Source: Croceimicrobium hydrocarbonivorans
GTDB lineage: Bacteria; Bacteroidota; Bacteroidia; Flavobacteriales; Schleiferiaceae
Assembly (NCBI RefSeq): GCF_014524565.1
Contig: NZ_CP060139.1
Span: 2,983,501-3,047,500, forward strand
Reading direction: 5' to 3'
Length of the DNA: 64,000 nucleotides
How positions within the stretch are numbered: the stretch's first letter is position 1; the number at the start of each line of letters is the position of its first letter. The notes under the pieces were generated by a model that worked only from the letters and a program-made list of their open reading frames with translations, was not told the DNA's origin and searched no databases. The position numbers and the translations under genes were made by a program. Positions 35,198 through 43,720 of the stretch are shown one piece after another.

Positions 35198-35913
35198 GCG
35201 CCGGGAGGTCGGCTAGGTCGAACTTCTACCTTGCTGGGCAGAGTTCGGGGATTGATCTTTAATAGGTCTACCAGCAATTCACCGATATCTTCTGGCTGAA
35301 TTTTCCAGGCATCCTCCGCCGTTGGAGTGTGGCCATTAAAGTGACTGGTTACCGAGCCGGGCATAATGGTGCTTACGCGAATATCATATTTCCGCAGGTC
35401 TAACATTATAGATTGCGTCATCCCGGTAACGGCAAACTTACTGGCATTGTAAGCGCTGGCCGTGGGGAAGAAATTGGTGCCCGCCAGACTGCTAATGGTA
35501 AAGATATAACCCTTGGTTTTCTTAAGGGCATCTACACAAGCTTTGATGCTGTAAAAAACACCGTTTACATTGGTGTCGATCAGCTCTTCCCATTTAGCCG
35601 GTTCCATTTCGTCGATGGGAGCGAAATGACCGATTCCAGCATTAGCAACCAAAACATCCAAACGACCAAATTTGGCAATGATATTTCCACAAGCACTTTC
35701 CAGATGATCGTATTCGCGCACATTAACGGCTAAAGGAAGCACCTTGCCTCCGGTGCTGTCTTCCAGTTCCTGAGCAGCCGATTGGGCAGTTTCGAGATTG
35801 CGGGAGCTGATGGCTACTTTCATGCCTTGCTCCAATAGGGCCTGGGCAATTCCAAAGCCAATGCCTTTGTTGCCGCCCGTAATAAAGGCTACTTTGCCTT
35901 CTAATGAATTCAT
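35194..35913 (-). CDS. Short-chain dehydrogenase/reductase
   Basis: 239 residues, classical SDR. The Rossmann start is ITGGNKGIGFGIAQ, the NAG motif is NAGIG, and the Ser-Tyr-Lys triad is seen in SSLAG and YNASK. NAD(P)-dependent oxidoreduction of an unknown substrate. It is the last gene of the dinB operon, 11 bases after the SRAP gene, so it may be co-expressed with repair genes, though no functional link is evident. Confidence 0.88.
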   Translation of the reverse strand: MNSLEGKVAFITGGNKGIGFGIAQALLEQGMKVAISSRNLETAQSAAQELEDSTGGKVLPLAVNVREYDHLESACGNIIAKFGRLDVLVANAGIGHFAPIDEMEPAKWEELIDTNVNGVFYSIKACVDALKKTKGYIFTISSLAGTNFFPTASAYNASKFAVTGMTQSIMLDLRKYDIRVSTIMPGSVTSHFNGHTPTAEDAWKIQPEDIGELLVDLLKINPRTLPSKVEVRPSRPPGA

Positions 35914-35924
35914 ATAGGGATTTT

Positions 35925-36734
35925 TTAAAATAACTCCATTTGACCAGTATCGTTCGCGTCATTCTCCACTAATTCGGGATAAGTCACTTCTTCCAAAGCC
36001 TCGGCTACATTTCCCAAGGCTTTTTTGCCTCGCAGGGCTTGAACCGTATGGGCCTTTAGGTCATCATCCGGATAGGCTTTGCAGAGGTAGTTGATGCGTT
36101 CTTCTGGATTTTGTTCTTGCCAGTCTTCCAGCCATAACCGCTGTGCTTCGCGATCTAAGATAACTGGCATTCGTGGGCCTTTGAGCTTGGGATTATTATG
36201 GATCTGACTTAAAAGCTCATTCCCCACGGTAGTAACAATGGTGAAGCTGCGCCAGATTTTCTGACTTTCAGGATCGGTCCATTCTTCTTTTAAACCGGCT
36301 AAAATCATGGGCCCTTCATCGCGATGACGGATGAGGTAGGGGATGTTTTTTCCGGCTTTATGATGATGCTCAAAGAAACCATCGGTAACCACCAGACAGC
36401 GTCCCTTTTTTACCGCGCCCCGAAAAGAGGGCTTTTCCAATAAGCTTTCGCTACGGGCATTAAGGGTATTATTCCAAATGCTGGTGGCTTGCTCTTTATC
36501 TTTTACCCAAGAGGGAATTAATCCCCAAAGATGGGTGTCCACTTCTAGTTTGTGGACATCGCTTACTATCGGGAAACTGGGGTGAGCATAGCCACTGGCA
36601 TGAAAAACGGGGCCCTGAGTTTCGCGAATACGTAAAAAATGCTCCTCTAATTCCTGAATAGTTTCGTCGCTGTAACCAATCCGTTGGGCATAATCTAAGG
36701 CCCTTTTGGTTAGAGATAGGGAGTCGTAACACAT
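35925..36734 (-). CDS. SOS response-associated peptidase (SRAP/HMCES, YedK-like)
   Basis: 269 residues of the SRAP family, which forms a stable thiazolidine cross-link with abasic sites in single-stranded DNA. Cys2, the linking residue after removal of Met1, is present (MCYDSL). The WGLIPSW block, NARSES, and the GFFEHHH segment with the active-site Glu are all there. The last five residues are QMELF, matching the QxxLF beta-clamp-binding form; in animals HMCES contacts PCNA through a PIP box, so a clamp tether is a reasonable inference. It is embedded in the dinB-dnaE2 operon. Confidence 0.92.
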   Translation of the reverse strand: MCYDSLSLTKRALDYAQRIGYSDETIQELEEHFLRIRETQGPVFHASGYAHPSFPIVSDVHKLEVDTHLWGLIPSWVKDKEQATSIWNNTLNARSESLLEKPSFRGAVKKGRCLVVTDGFFEHHHKAGKNIPYLIRHRDEGPMILAGLKEEWTDPESQKIWRSFTIVTTVGNELLSQIHNNPKLKGPRMPVILDREAQRLWLEDWQEQNPEERINYLCKAYPDDDLKAHTVQALRGKKALGNVAEALEEVTYPELVENDANDTGQMELF

Positions 36735-36760
36735 GGAATAAAGCTAAGGATTTAGCTCCT

Positions 36761-37075
36761 TTAATTCGGGCCTTCCATGGGCTTTAAAATCTTGGCATCC
36801 ACATAAAAGCAGCCAAAGGGAATAAAGCTCGCCACCAGAATTACCAGAGCAGTGGTTTTAAACTTCCATTTCTGACTGTTAGCTACCATTAGCGCCAGCA
36901 AAACAAAAAGGATGAAAAGGCCGCCGTGCACAGGGCCGATGCTTTTTACCCAAGTGGGATTATCGAAGTAATATTTTAGGGGTACGCCGATAAGCACCAG
37001 CAGGATGAGTGATATTCCTTCAATAATGGAAACTAAACGCAGACGGCCGATGGAGGTAGAAACTAGTTTTTTCAA
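36761..37075 (-). CDS. DUF3817 small membrane protein
   Basis: 104 residues with three hydrophobic helices (SIIEGISLILLVLIGVP, GGLFILFVLLALMVA, TALVILVASFIPFGCF). The GRLRLVSIIEGISLILLV start and SIGPVHGG segment fit DUF3817, an inner-membrane family of unknown role. The start is TTG at 37075; no ATG is available in the frame. It sits 84 bases after dnaE2 and 26 before the SRAP gene, within the DNA-damage operon on the same strand. Whether it shares function with them is unknown. Confidence 0.82.
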   Translation of the reverse strand: MKKLVSTSIGRLRLVSIIEGISLILLVLIGVPLKYYFDNPTWVKSIGPVHGGLFILFVLLALMVANSQKWKFKTTALVILVASFIPFGCFYVDAKILKPMEGPN

Positions 37076-37159
37076 AATGTGTTTTCAAGTGGAGCTGCGA
37101 AAATAGAGAAGAGGCTTTAGTAAAGCGATATCATTCATTTATGGTATGGATATCTTTCC

Positions 37160-40108
37160 CTATGCATGCTCAAAATTCACATAAGGCAGGCGCTCAATAT
37201 ACTTGGCTTCAACGCTTACAAAATCGTATTCTTCGATTACAATTCCCCGAATCAGGTAAATGCCTTTCCCCTGAAAAGGATAGCGCTCGGCGACCGGCGG
37301 GAAGTGAACGGTATCAATAAAATGCCCTGCCTGATCGAGGAAGGTGCCAAACATCATATGGCGAGCTTGCTGTCCCCGAGTGGTCACATTTTTTACGTGA
37401 ATTAAATAACCACAGAGTCGTATTTCCTCGCCAATATGTTGCGCAATATCCTGGGCGGCAATACAGCCTTCCGGTAATTCGGGAACCAATTGAAAGGGGG
37501 AGCTGAGCGGAAAGCCCAGGAGCTCTATTTCATCTACGGCCTGTTCATGCTCGCCACTTTCCAATTCGGGGAGCACCAATTTTTCGCGGGTATTCCGGAA
37601 GAGCTCATTTACGGGGGCTGATTTTTTAGCATTGCCCAAAATAAAATGCGCTTCCCAAAGCAGTTTCTTTTTGTCAATTTCCATTGCCCGAAATGCATTG
37701 ATGCGAATAAGAAGAATGCATTGCTCCAGCGAAATTTCCACCCGCTCTAAAAACTCATTCAGGTTTTCGAAAGGTCCGTTCATATGCCGTTCCCGGAGGA
37801 TGTTCATGGCTGTTTTTTCTTCCAATTCCTTAAGCATTTGCAGGCCCAGGAAAATTTGAGGATGAATCAGCACCGCCTCCATTTCGGAGCGATTGATGCA
37901 AGGAGCTTCTACAATACCTCCCGCGAGACGAGCTTCGTTGAGGTAGGTTTCTACCGAATAAAAGCCTCCGCCATTATTGATGGTGGCCAGCAGGTATTCG
38001 AGTGGATAATAAGCTTTCAGGTAAAGACTTTGATAGCTCTCTACGGCATAGCTGGCCGAATGGCCTTTGGCAAAAGCATAATTCCCAAAGCTTTCGATTT
38101 GCCGCCACACCTCGGTACTCACCGCTTCACTATAGCCCCTTTCTGCGCAGTTTTGGAAGAACTTGTCCTTAATAGTATCAAATTCATTGCGCTCTCGGAA
38201 CTTCCAACTCATGCCTCTTCGCAGTACATCGGCTTCTTCCAAGCTGAGGCCAGCAAAGAAGTGGGCAACCTTTAATACATCTTCCTGGTAAACCATCACC
38301 CCATAAGTTTCTTCCAGTATTTCACCAATCTTGGGATGGATATACTGTCGTCTTTCGGGTTCACGGTAACGACGGATGTATTCGGCCATCATGCCACTGG
38401 CCGAAACTCCCGGGCGAATAATTGAGCTGGCAGCGACCAGGCCCAAATAGGTATCGGCGCGTAATTTTCGCAGTAAAGCCCGCATGGCGGGCGATTCTAC
38501 ATAAAAGCAGGCCATGGTCTGACCTTCGCGTAGCATGTCTTTAATCTTAGGGTCCTTGTAAAAGTTTTGCACCTGATGGATATCTAGTTCCTTAGCTTCG
38601 GGGCGGTTTTGCTTGACTAATTGAACTGCCTCCTTGATTTTGGCCAATCCCCGCTGCCCCAGAATATCGAATTTATGCAGGCCAATATCCTCAGCGGTAT
38701 ACATATCGAAATGCGTGGTAGGGAAGCCCTTAGGGGGTAAAAAGGTGCTGCCATAATAGGAAATATCTTTTTCGGGGATGAGGATACCACTGGCGTGTAC
38801 GGTAAGGTGGTTGGGGAAATCTTCAATGCGCTTACCATAGCGGAGTACCAGCTTTTGCATATCGTCCCAGTCTTTGCCCCCCTGACGCCGTGCGCGACTA
38901 AGTTCATCAATATCTCTGCCGGGCAGACCTAATACCTTGCCCAGTTCTCGCACTATGGCGCGGTACTTAAAGGTGGTATAGGAACCCAGGAGGCTGGCTT
39001 TGGGGAAGCGCTCAAAAATATAGCGGGTAACATCGGCTCGATCGCGCCAGGAAAAATCTACATCAAAATCTGGGGGCTGACGCCGGGAAAGGTTGATGAA
39101 GCGCTCAAAGTAGAGATCGAGCTCAATGGGGTCTACATCAGTAATACGCAGGAGATAGGCCACCAGGCTGTTGGCGCCACTGCCCCGACCTACATAAAAG
39201 TAGTTTTTACGACGGGCATAGTTTACAATGTCCCAGTTAATGAGGAAGTAGCTGTAATAGCCCCGCTTTTCGATTACATCCAGCTCTTTTTCCAGGCGTT
39301 GATACACCTCAGGACCGGCATTGGGATAGCGGTATTCGAGGCCATTATAACATAGGGAGCGGATAATCTCGCGATCGCCGGTGAGGCTGTCGGTATAATG
39401 GATACGGTTAAGGCTTTTCGAATAGTTTTTAAACTCAAAATCCAAATTGCAATTGGCTAAAATTCGCTCGCTATTGCTGATGATTTCCGGGTACTCGCTA
39501 AAGAGGGCTTTTAATTTTCGTGAATTGAGTAAACCCCATTGTGCGGGAGCTTGCTTTTCGGCGGGGAGCTTGCTAAGCAGGCAGTTTTCGCCAATGGAAC
39601 GCAAGAGGCGATGGGTATTGTAATCGCCTTTATGGCGGAAGCTATTCGGGTGTAGGATCACCATTTTACTGCTTTGATTCTTTAGAGGGGAGAAGCGCAG
39701 TTTGTTGAGATCCTTAGGCTCCAGGCCGATGTATTCATTTTCGCGAAGATTGCGTTTGGGGGCCCGATCGAAGGGATAAATAACATAGGCCTTTTCGAGG
39801 GGTGCCTCGGCTTCGGCTTCTAAATCCTGATGCAGGCGAGTGGAGAGGTAGTGGTTCATCTCAGCAAAAGCTTCTTCATCTCGGGCCAGGGCGATAAACT
39901 GTCTTTCGCTAGCCTTACAAAAGTCGATTCCCGCTACCGCTTTAATGCCGGCCTCTCGTGCCCGCCGACTAAATTCTATGCAGGCCGCTGAGGTGTTGAT
40001 GTCGGTTAAAGCTAGTACTTCCTCGCCTTCCTCGAGAGCCCATTCTATCCACTCAGCAGGAGAGAGCACGCCGTATTTAAAACTGTAATAACTATGATGA
40101 TTAAGCAT
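37160..40108 (-). CDS. Second DNA polymerase III alpha-type polymerase (error-prone, DnaE2/ImuC-like)
   Basis: 982 residues, about 450 shorter than the DnaE in this window and without an exonuclease. It begins with a short PHP domain (MLNHHSYYSFKYG), then VGRGSGANSLVAYL and PPDFDVDFSWRDR (Asp347, Asp349, Asp351), followed by the finger and OB regions (IRLCGYLIHVKNVTTRGQQ). It has no clear clamp motif at its end. DnaE2-type enzymes cooperate with a Y-family polymerase in damage-induced mutagenesis. The dinB gene stops 20 bases upstream, supporting this role. No imuA-like RecA relative is present. Confidence 0.9.
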   Translation of the reverse strand: MLNHHSYYSFKYGVLSPAEWIEWALEEGEEVLALTDINTSAACIEFSRRAREAGIKAVAGIDFCKASERQFIALARDEEAFAEMNHYLSTRLHQDLEAEAEAPLEKAYVIYPFDRAPKRNLRENEYIGLEPKDLNKLRFSPLKNQSSKMVILHPNSFRHKGDYNTHRLLRSIGENCLLSKLPAEKQAPAQWGLLNSRKLKALFSEYPEIISNSERILANCNLDFEFKNYSKSLNRIHYTDSLTGDREIIRSLCYNGLEYRYPNAGPEVYQRLEKELDVIEKRGYYSYFLINWDIVNYARRKNYFYVGRGSGANSLVAYLLRITDVDPIELDLYFERFINLSRRQPPDFDVDFSWRDRADVTRYIFERFPKASLLGSYTTFKYRAIVRELGKVLGLPGRDIDELSRARRQGGKDWDDMQKLVLRYGKRIEDFPNHLTVHASGILIPEKDISYYGSTFLPPKGFPTTHFDMYTAEDIGLHKFDILGQRGLAKIKEAVQLVKQNRPEAKELDIHQVQNFYKDPKIKDMLREGQTMACFYVESPAMRALLRKLRADTYLGLVAASSIIRPGVSASGMMAEYIRRYREPERRQYIHPKIGEILEETYGVMVYQEDVLKVAHFFAGLSLEEADVLRRGMSWKFRERNEFDTIKDKFFQNCAERGYSEAVSTEVWRQIESFGNYAFAKGHSASYAVESYQSLYLKAYYPLEYLLATINNGGGFYSVETYLNEARLAGGIVEAPCINRSEMEAVLIHPQIFLGLQMLKELEEKTAMNILRERHMNGPFENLNEFLERVEISLEQCILLIRINAFRAMEIDKKKLLWEAHFILGNAKKSAPVNELFRNTREKLVLPELESGEHEQAVDEIELLGFPLSSPFQLVPELPEGCIAAQDIAQHIGEEIRLCGYLIHVKNVTTRGQQARHMMFGTFLDQAGHFIDTVHFPPVAERYPFQGKGIYLIRGIVIEEYDFVSVEAKYIERLPYVNFEHA

Positions 40109-40128
40109 GGGGCTAATAGATTTGGGGC

Positions 40129-41352
40129 TTATTGTCGGCGATGGGCCATAATTGCGGGAGCCATGCCATTAAAGGGATTGGCGCGATCCAGACTTTTAGA
40201 TTCGAGGGTTTTGGCGCGTTTTACCGCATCGGAGCCAAAGCGCTGTCGCATGCGGTCCATGGCCTGATAGAGGCGGATTTTCTCAGCACTGTCTTCAAAG
40301 AGATTAATTTGATGACCACCTCCCACCAGATGGCTAAACTTCAGGCCGATCAGGCGTACCAATAAGCGTCTTTCGTAGAGTTTCTTGAAAAGCTCCTTGC
40401 TGATGTCGATCAGCTTATCATCGTTGCTGGTATAGGGAATCCGCTTTTGCAGGGTATAGGTATTGAAATCTGAATAGCGAATTTTTACGGTTACGCAGGC
40501 GCTAAGCTTATTGCCCTGGCGTAATTGGAAGGCCAGGCTTTCGGCCATAGCCACAATAAGAGTGTCGAGCTTTAGTACATCGGTGGTGTCTTTTTGGAAG
40601 GTGCGTTCCAGAGAGATAGACTTGCGCTCCTGATAGGGAACAATGGGAGAAGGGTCTACACCATTGGCTTTATGCCAGAGGCTGATGCCGTTTTTACCCA
40701 TGGCCTTTTCCATCACCGGAAGGGGCATTTGCTGCAAGGTGTGGATATGACGAATGCCCATGCGATTAAGCAAAAGCCCGGTTTTGTCGCCCACCATGGG
40801 GATTTTCCGCACCAGCAAGGGCGCCAGAAAGGGCTTTTCAGTGCCGCGGGGTACTTCGAGGCGATTATTAGGCTTGGCCTCTCCGGTAGCTACTTTAGCC
40901 ACCGTTTTATTGGTAGAGAGACCAAAGGAAATAGGCAGGCCGGTTTCGCGAATGATCTTATCCCGCATTTCTGTCGCCATTTTATAGCAGCCAAAAAAGC
41001 GATCCATACCACTGAGATCGGCATAAAATTCGTCTATGCTGGTTTTCTCAAAAAGCGGAACCTCCTCTTTGATGATTTCGGTGATGATATCCGAATACTT
41101 ACTGTAGCGACTGCTATCTCCTTTAATCACAATCGCTTCCGGGCAAAGCTGCATGGCCATGCGCATCGGCATGCCAGAGTGAATACCAAAGCGTCGCGCT
41201 TCATAACTGCAGGAAGCGACTACACCACGACTACTGGTTCCGCCCACCAATACCGGTAAATTGTTTAAGGCACTATTATGCAAGCGCTCTACCGAAACGA
41301 AGAAACTATCCAGGTCGAGGTGAACAATGGTTTTGGAAGCTCCGGAAATCAT
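40129..41352 (-). CDS. dinB: DNA polymerase IV (Y family)
   Basis: 407 residues. Y-family translesion polymerase with the catalytic motifs HLDLDSFFVSVE (first Asp) and SIDEFYADLSG (Asp-Glu pair), the thumb and little-finger domains, and a beta-clamp motif QINLF at 348-352 followed by a 55-residue tail. All catalytic acids are present, so it is an active polymerase and not an inactive ImuB-type protein. It heads an operon with the dnaE2-type polymerase, DUF3817, SRAP and SDR genes. A repeat overlapping a -7-like element lies 31 bases upstream. Confidence 0.95.
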   Translation of the reverse strand: MISGASKTIVHLDLDSFFVSVERLHNSALNNLPVLVGGTSSRGVVASCSYEARRFGIHSGMPMRMAMQLCPEAIVIKGDSSRYSKYSDIITEIIKEEVPLFEKTSIDEFYADLSGMDRFFGCYKMATEMRDKIIRETGLPISFGLSTNKTVAKVATGEAKPNNRLEVPRGTEKPFLAPLLVRKIPMVGDKTGLLLNRMGIRHIHTLQQMPLPVMEKAMGKNGISLWHKANGVDPSPIVPYQERKSISLERTFQKDTTDVLKLDTLIVAMAESLAFQLRQGNKLSACVTVKIRYSDFNTYTLQKRIPYTSNDDKLIDISKELFKKLYERRLLVRLIGLKFSHLVGGGHQINLFEDSAEKIRLYQAMDRMRQRFGSDAVKRAKTLESKSLDRANPFNGMAPAIMAHRRQ

Positions 41353-41382
41353 CTTGCTATTAATTTTAGAATGATAGCGAAA

Positions 41383-41396
41383 TTAGAAAATTCTAA
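41383..41396. promoter_or_regulatory. Inverted repeat overlapping the dinB -7-like element
   Basis: TTAGAA-AA-TTCTAA, 31 bases upstream of the dinB ATG. On the minus strand its right half joins TAATTTCG, one mismatch from the TAnnTTTG -7 consensus, with a TTG 22 bases upstream. A further TTAGAA copy lies closer to the gene. It is a candidate damage-response operator; no regulator gene in the window can be tied to it. Confidence 0.4.
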
Positions 41397-41570
41397 GTTT
41401 CGAAAATCAAGTTTTGAAAAGCTGAAAGATCAAATAATTGGTTTCGAGGACTTAAAATTTTTAGAGCCTGAAATAGTCGTATCAAAAAATGACTATTGCT
41501 AAGAGCTAATAGGATAATGGTAATCCTGAACCTCTTAAGGGTTTGAATAGAAGTGCTTTAGAGCTGCGGC

Positions 41571-42614
41571 TCAGTGGCCGGCTTCGGAGAAACTTTGATT
41601 CTGAGTAAAGGTAGGATCGCTTAAAGCCAGTAGGAAAGCAATGAGGTCATCTTGCTCTTGATTGCTGAGGCTAAAGGGGCGAATTAGTTCGGATTGATTG
41701 GGATGTCCGGCTCCCCCTTTTTGATAATGCTGAATTACTTCCGCCAAGTTTTGGAAGCGTCCGTCGTGCATATAGGGAGCGCTAAAAGCCAGGTTTCGCA
41801 AGGAAGGTACTTTGGCCCGACCTTCATCGGCGGGGTCATTGGTGAGGCGCATGCGCAAGGGATCTTGATAGACCGAATCGAGGCCATTATTCTCGAAAGC
41901 ATAATTGCTGAAATTGAAGCCTGAATGGCAGCTGGCACATTGGGTGCGGGAAGAAAAGAAAAGGGCCATTCCGCGAATTTCGGCCTTATTTAAAGCTTGG
42001 GATTCCCCTTGGTACTGATAACGATCGTAGGGGCTGTTGCCACTGATAAGGCTCCTTTGGAAAACGCCCAGGGCTCGGGTGATCACCCAGGGATCCGGTT
42101 CTCTCTCATAGGCTTCCTCACTCATTTGTCGGTAGCGGGCATTGGCTTGCAGTTTGGCCGCAATTTCCGGCATGGAATGGTCAAATTCATTATGCTCCTG
42201 AACAGGAACCAAGGCCTGCATTTCTAAGGTAGGAACACTGCCTTCTCGTAAGAAATAGGGGTGATAGCCAATATTAGTAAGGGAGGTGGCATTGCGAGTT
42301 CCGGGTCGATTTTGAATGCCGGGGCTAAAGGCTCGATCATCGGCGAAAGCCAATTCCAATTTATGGCAAGAGGCACAGCTCAGGCTGCTATCACGCGAAA
42401 GCACCGGATCGTAAAAAAGCTTTTTGCCCAGTTGCCAGCGGGCATAGCTGTATTGATTGTCTTCGGGGAAGACCATATCCGGAAAACCCGGAGGGATCTG
42501 TAAAACAAAGCCCTCCGGTTCCGAATTTTGTTCTTGATCTTTTCGGCAGGACCCTAAAAGAAGGAGGCCTCCCAGCAAAAAGACAAGAGTGGTATTTAGC
42601 TTTAATTTAAGCAC
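41571..42614 (-). CDS. Diheme cytochrome-c peroxidase / MauG-like lipoprotein (first)
   Basis: 347 residues. Lipobox GSC after LNTTLVFLLGGLLLL predicts a lipoprotein. Two c-type heme motifs, CASCH (SLSCASCHKLELAF) and CASCH (TQCASCHSGFNF), and the PYMHDGRF block are typical of the CcpA/MauG family; MbnH in copper-oxidising systems belongs there too. The start is GTG and overlaps the stop of the upstream peroxidase (TAGTG), so the two are translated together. With the MbnP-like gene upstream, it probably modifies that protein or detoxifies peroxide. Confidence 0.9.
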   Translation of the reverse strand: MLKLKLNTTLVFLLGGLLLLGSCRKDQEQNSEPEGFVLQIPPGFPDMVFPEDNQYSYARWQLGKKLFYDPVLSRDSSLSCASCHKLELAFADDRAFSPGIQNRPGTRNATSLTNIGYHPYFLREGSVPTLEMQALVPVQEHNEFDHSMPEIAAKLQANARYRQMSEEAYEREPDPWVITRALGVFQRSLISGNSPYDRYQYQGESQALNKAEIRGMALFFSSRTQCASCHSGFNFSNYAFENNGLDSVYQDPLRMRLTNDPADEGRAKVPSLRNLAFSAPYMHDGRFQNLAEVIQHYQKGGAGHPNQSELIRPFSLSNQEQDDLIAFLLALSDPTFTQNQSFSEAGH

Positions 42615-43714
42615 TAGAAAGGACTGCTGTAACGTGGGTCGCTAATCATATCCTGATCAGTAAGGGTTTTAAGGAAGGCGATAATATCAGCCTTATCCTG
42701 TGCCGATAATTGCAGACCTCCCGAAACCCGGGTGTATTCCAGGGCTGGGTCTAGGGTAGCCGAGGCTTCCAGTCCATTGTTGTAATGATCGAGTACCTCT
42801 TCAAGATTTTCAAAGCGCCCATCGTGCATATAGGGAGCGGTAAGCTCAATATTACGCAGGGAGGTAACTTTAAACTTGCCTAAATCGGCCAGGTCCTGAG
42901 TGGCTTTATAACGACCACTGTCAATAAAGCTGCCATCGCCATCCAAACCATTGTTCATATACAGGTCATTCTCGAAAGTCCGACCAGCATGGCAGTGTGC
43001 GCAATCCGCTCCTGAAGTAGCTGGGAAGCCAGGGTTAAACTCGGCAAAGAAAAGTTCCCGACCGCGTTCTTCGCTATCACTAAAGCTGACCTCACCTCGC
43101 AGGTATTGATCGTATTTACTGTTATGCGAAACAATGGAATTCATAAACTGCTCCAGGGCCCAGGAAATACGCTCTTCAGTTATCTCATTAGAGCCAAAGG
43201 CCCGGATAAACTGATTGCGATAGCCTTCGCTGGCGCTGAGTTTACTAATCACATTTTCGAGGCTTTCATTCATTTCCAAGGGATCCTGAATAGGAAGCAA
43301 GGATTGATCTCGCAATAAATGTGCACGTCCGTCCCAGAAAAATTCATTTTGATGCCAGGCAGTATTAAACACGCTCATGGCCTGACGTTTTCCGGGAAGT
43401 CCTTCTACCCCGATTGAAAAACGGGCAGTGTCGGTAAAGGCATGTTCCTGGCGATGACAGCTGGCACAGGACATACTGCCATCCTTCGATAGGCGGGTAT
43501 CGTAAAACAGCATTCTACCAAGTTGAACTCCTTGTTCGGTAAGGGGATTATCGGGATTGATAGAGGTTGGAGCGTCTAAATCACCATAATCCAAAACATA
43601 GGGGGTATTATCGTAAGTGGCCGTAGTTCCGGGATCTGTTGGGTCTTCTTTACATGAACCCAACAGGGCGGCCACCACGATAATCGCAGGGCTTAGATAA
43701 GATTTCAATGTCAT
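42614..43714 (-). CDS. Diheme cytochrome-c peroxidase / MauG-like lipoprotein (second)
   Basis: 366 residues. A lipobox (GSC after ALL) marks a lipoprotein. Heme-binding motifs are CASCH (GSMSCASCHRQEHAF) and CAHCH (GADCAHCHAGRTF); PYMHDGRFENLEE is the peroxidase signature. It lies between the MbnP-like gene (six bases upstream) and the other peroxidase (overlap). Two tandem diheme peroxidases behind one MbnP are a common Bacteroidota layout; whether both act on MbnP is not known. Confidence 0.9.
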   Translation of the reverse strand: MTLKSYLSPAIIVVAALLGSCKEDPTDPGTTATYDNTPYVLDYGDLDAPTSINPDNPLTEQGVQLGRMLFYDTRLSKDGSMSCASCHRQEHAFTDTARFSIGVEGLPGKRQAMSVFNTAWHQNEFFWDGRAHLLRDQSLLPIQDPLEMNESLENVISKLSASEGYRNQFIRAFGSNEITEERISWALEQFMNSIVSHNSKYDQYLRGEVSFSDSEERGRELFFAEFNPGFPATSGADCAHCHAGRTFENDLYMNNGLDGDGSFIDSGRYKATQDLADLGKFKVTSLRNIELTAPYMHDGRFENLEEVLDHYNNGLEASATLDPALEYTRVSGGLQLSAQDKADIIAFLKTLTDQDMISDPRYSSPF

Positions 43715-43720
43715 CTAATC

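Noticed and set aside
37160-40108. Treating the second alpha-type polymerase as a broken copy of dnaE
   Set aside because: The frame is intact, the catalytic acids are present, the PHP region differs, and it sits in an operon with dinB.
40594-41259. 221-codon open frame opposite dinB
   Set aside because: It is antisense to a clear polymerase gene whose motifs are all intact, and its translation has no recognisable domain.
41278-41502. Small plus-strand frame reaching from inside dinB into the upstream gap
   Set aside because: It starts inside dinB on the opposite strand and covers the promoter region; no sign of a conserved protein.
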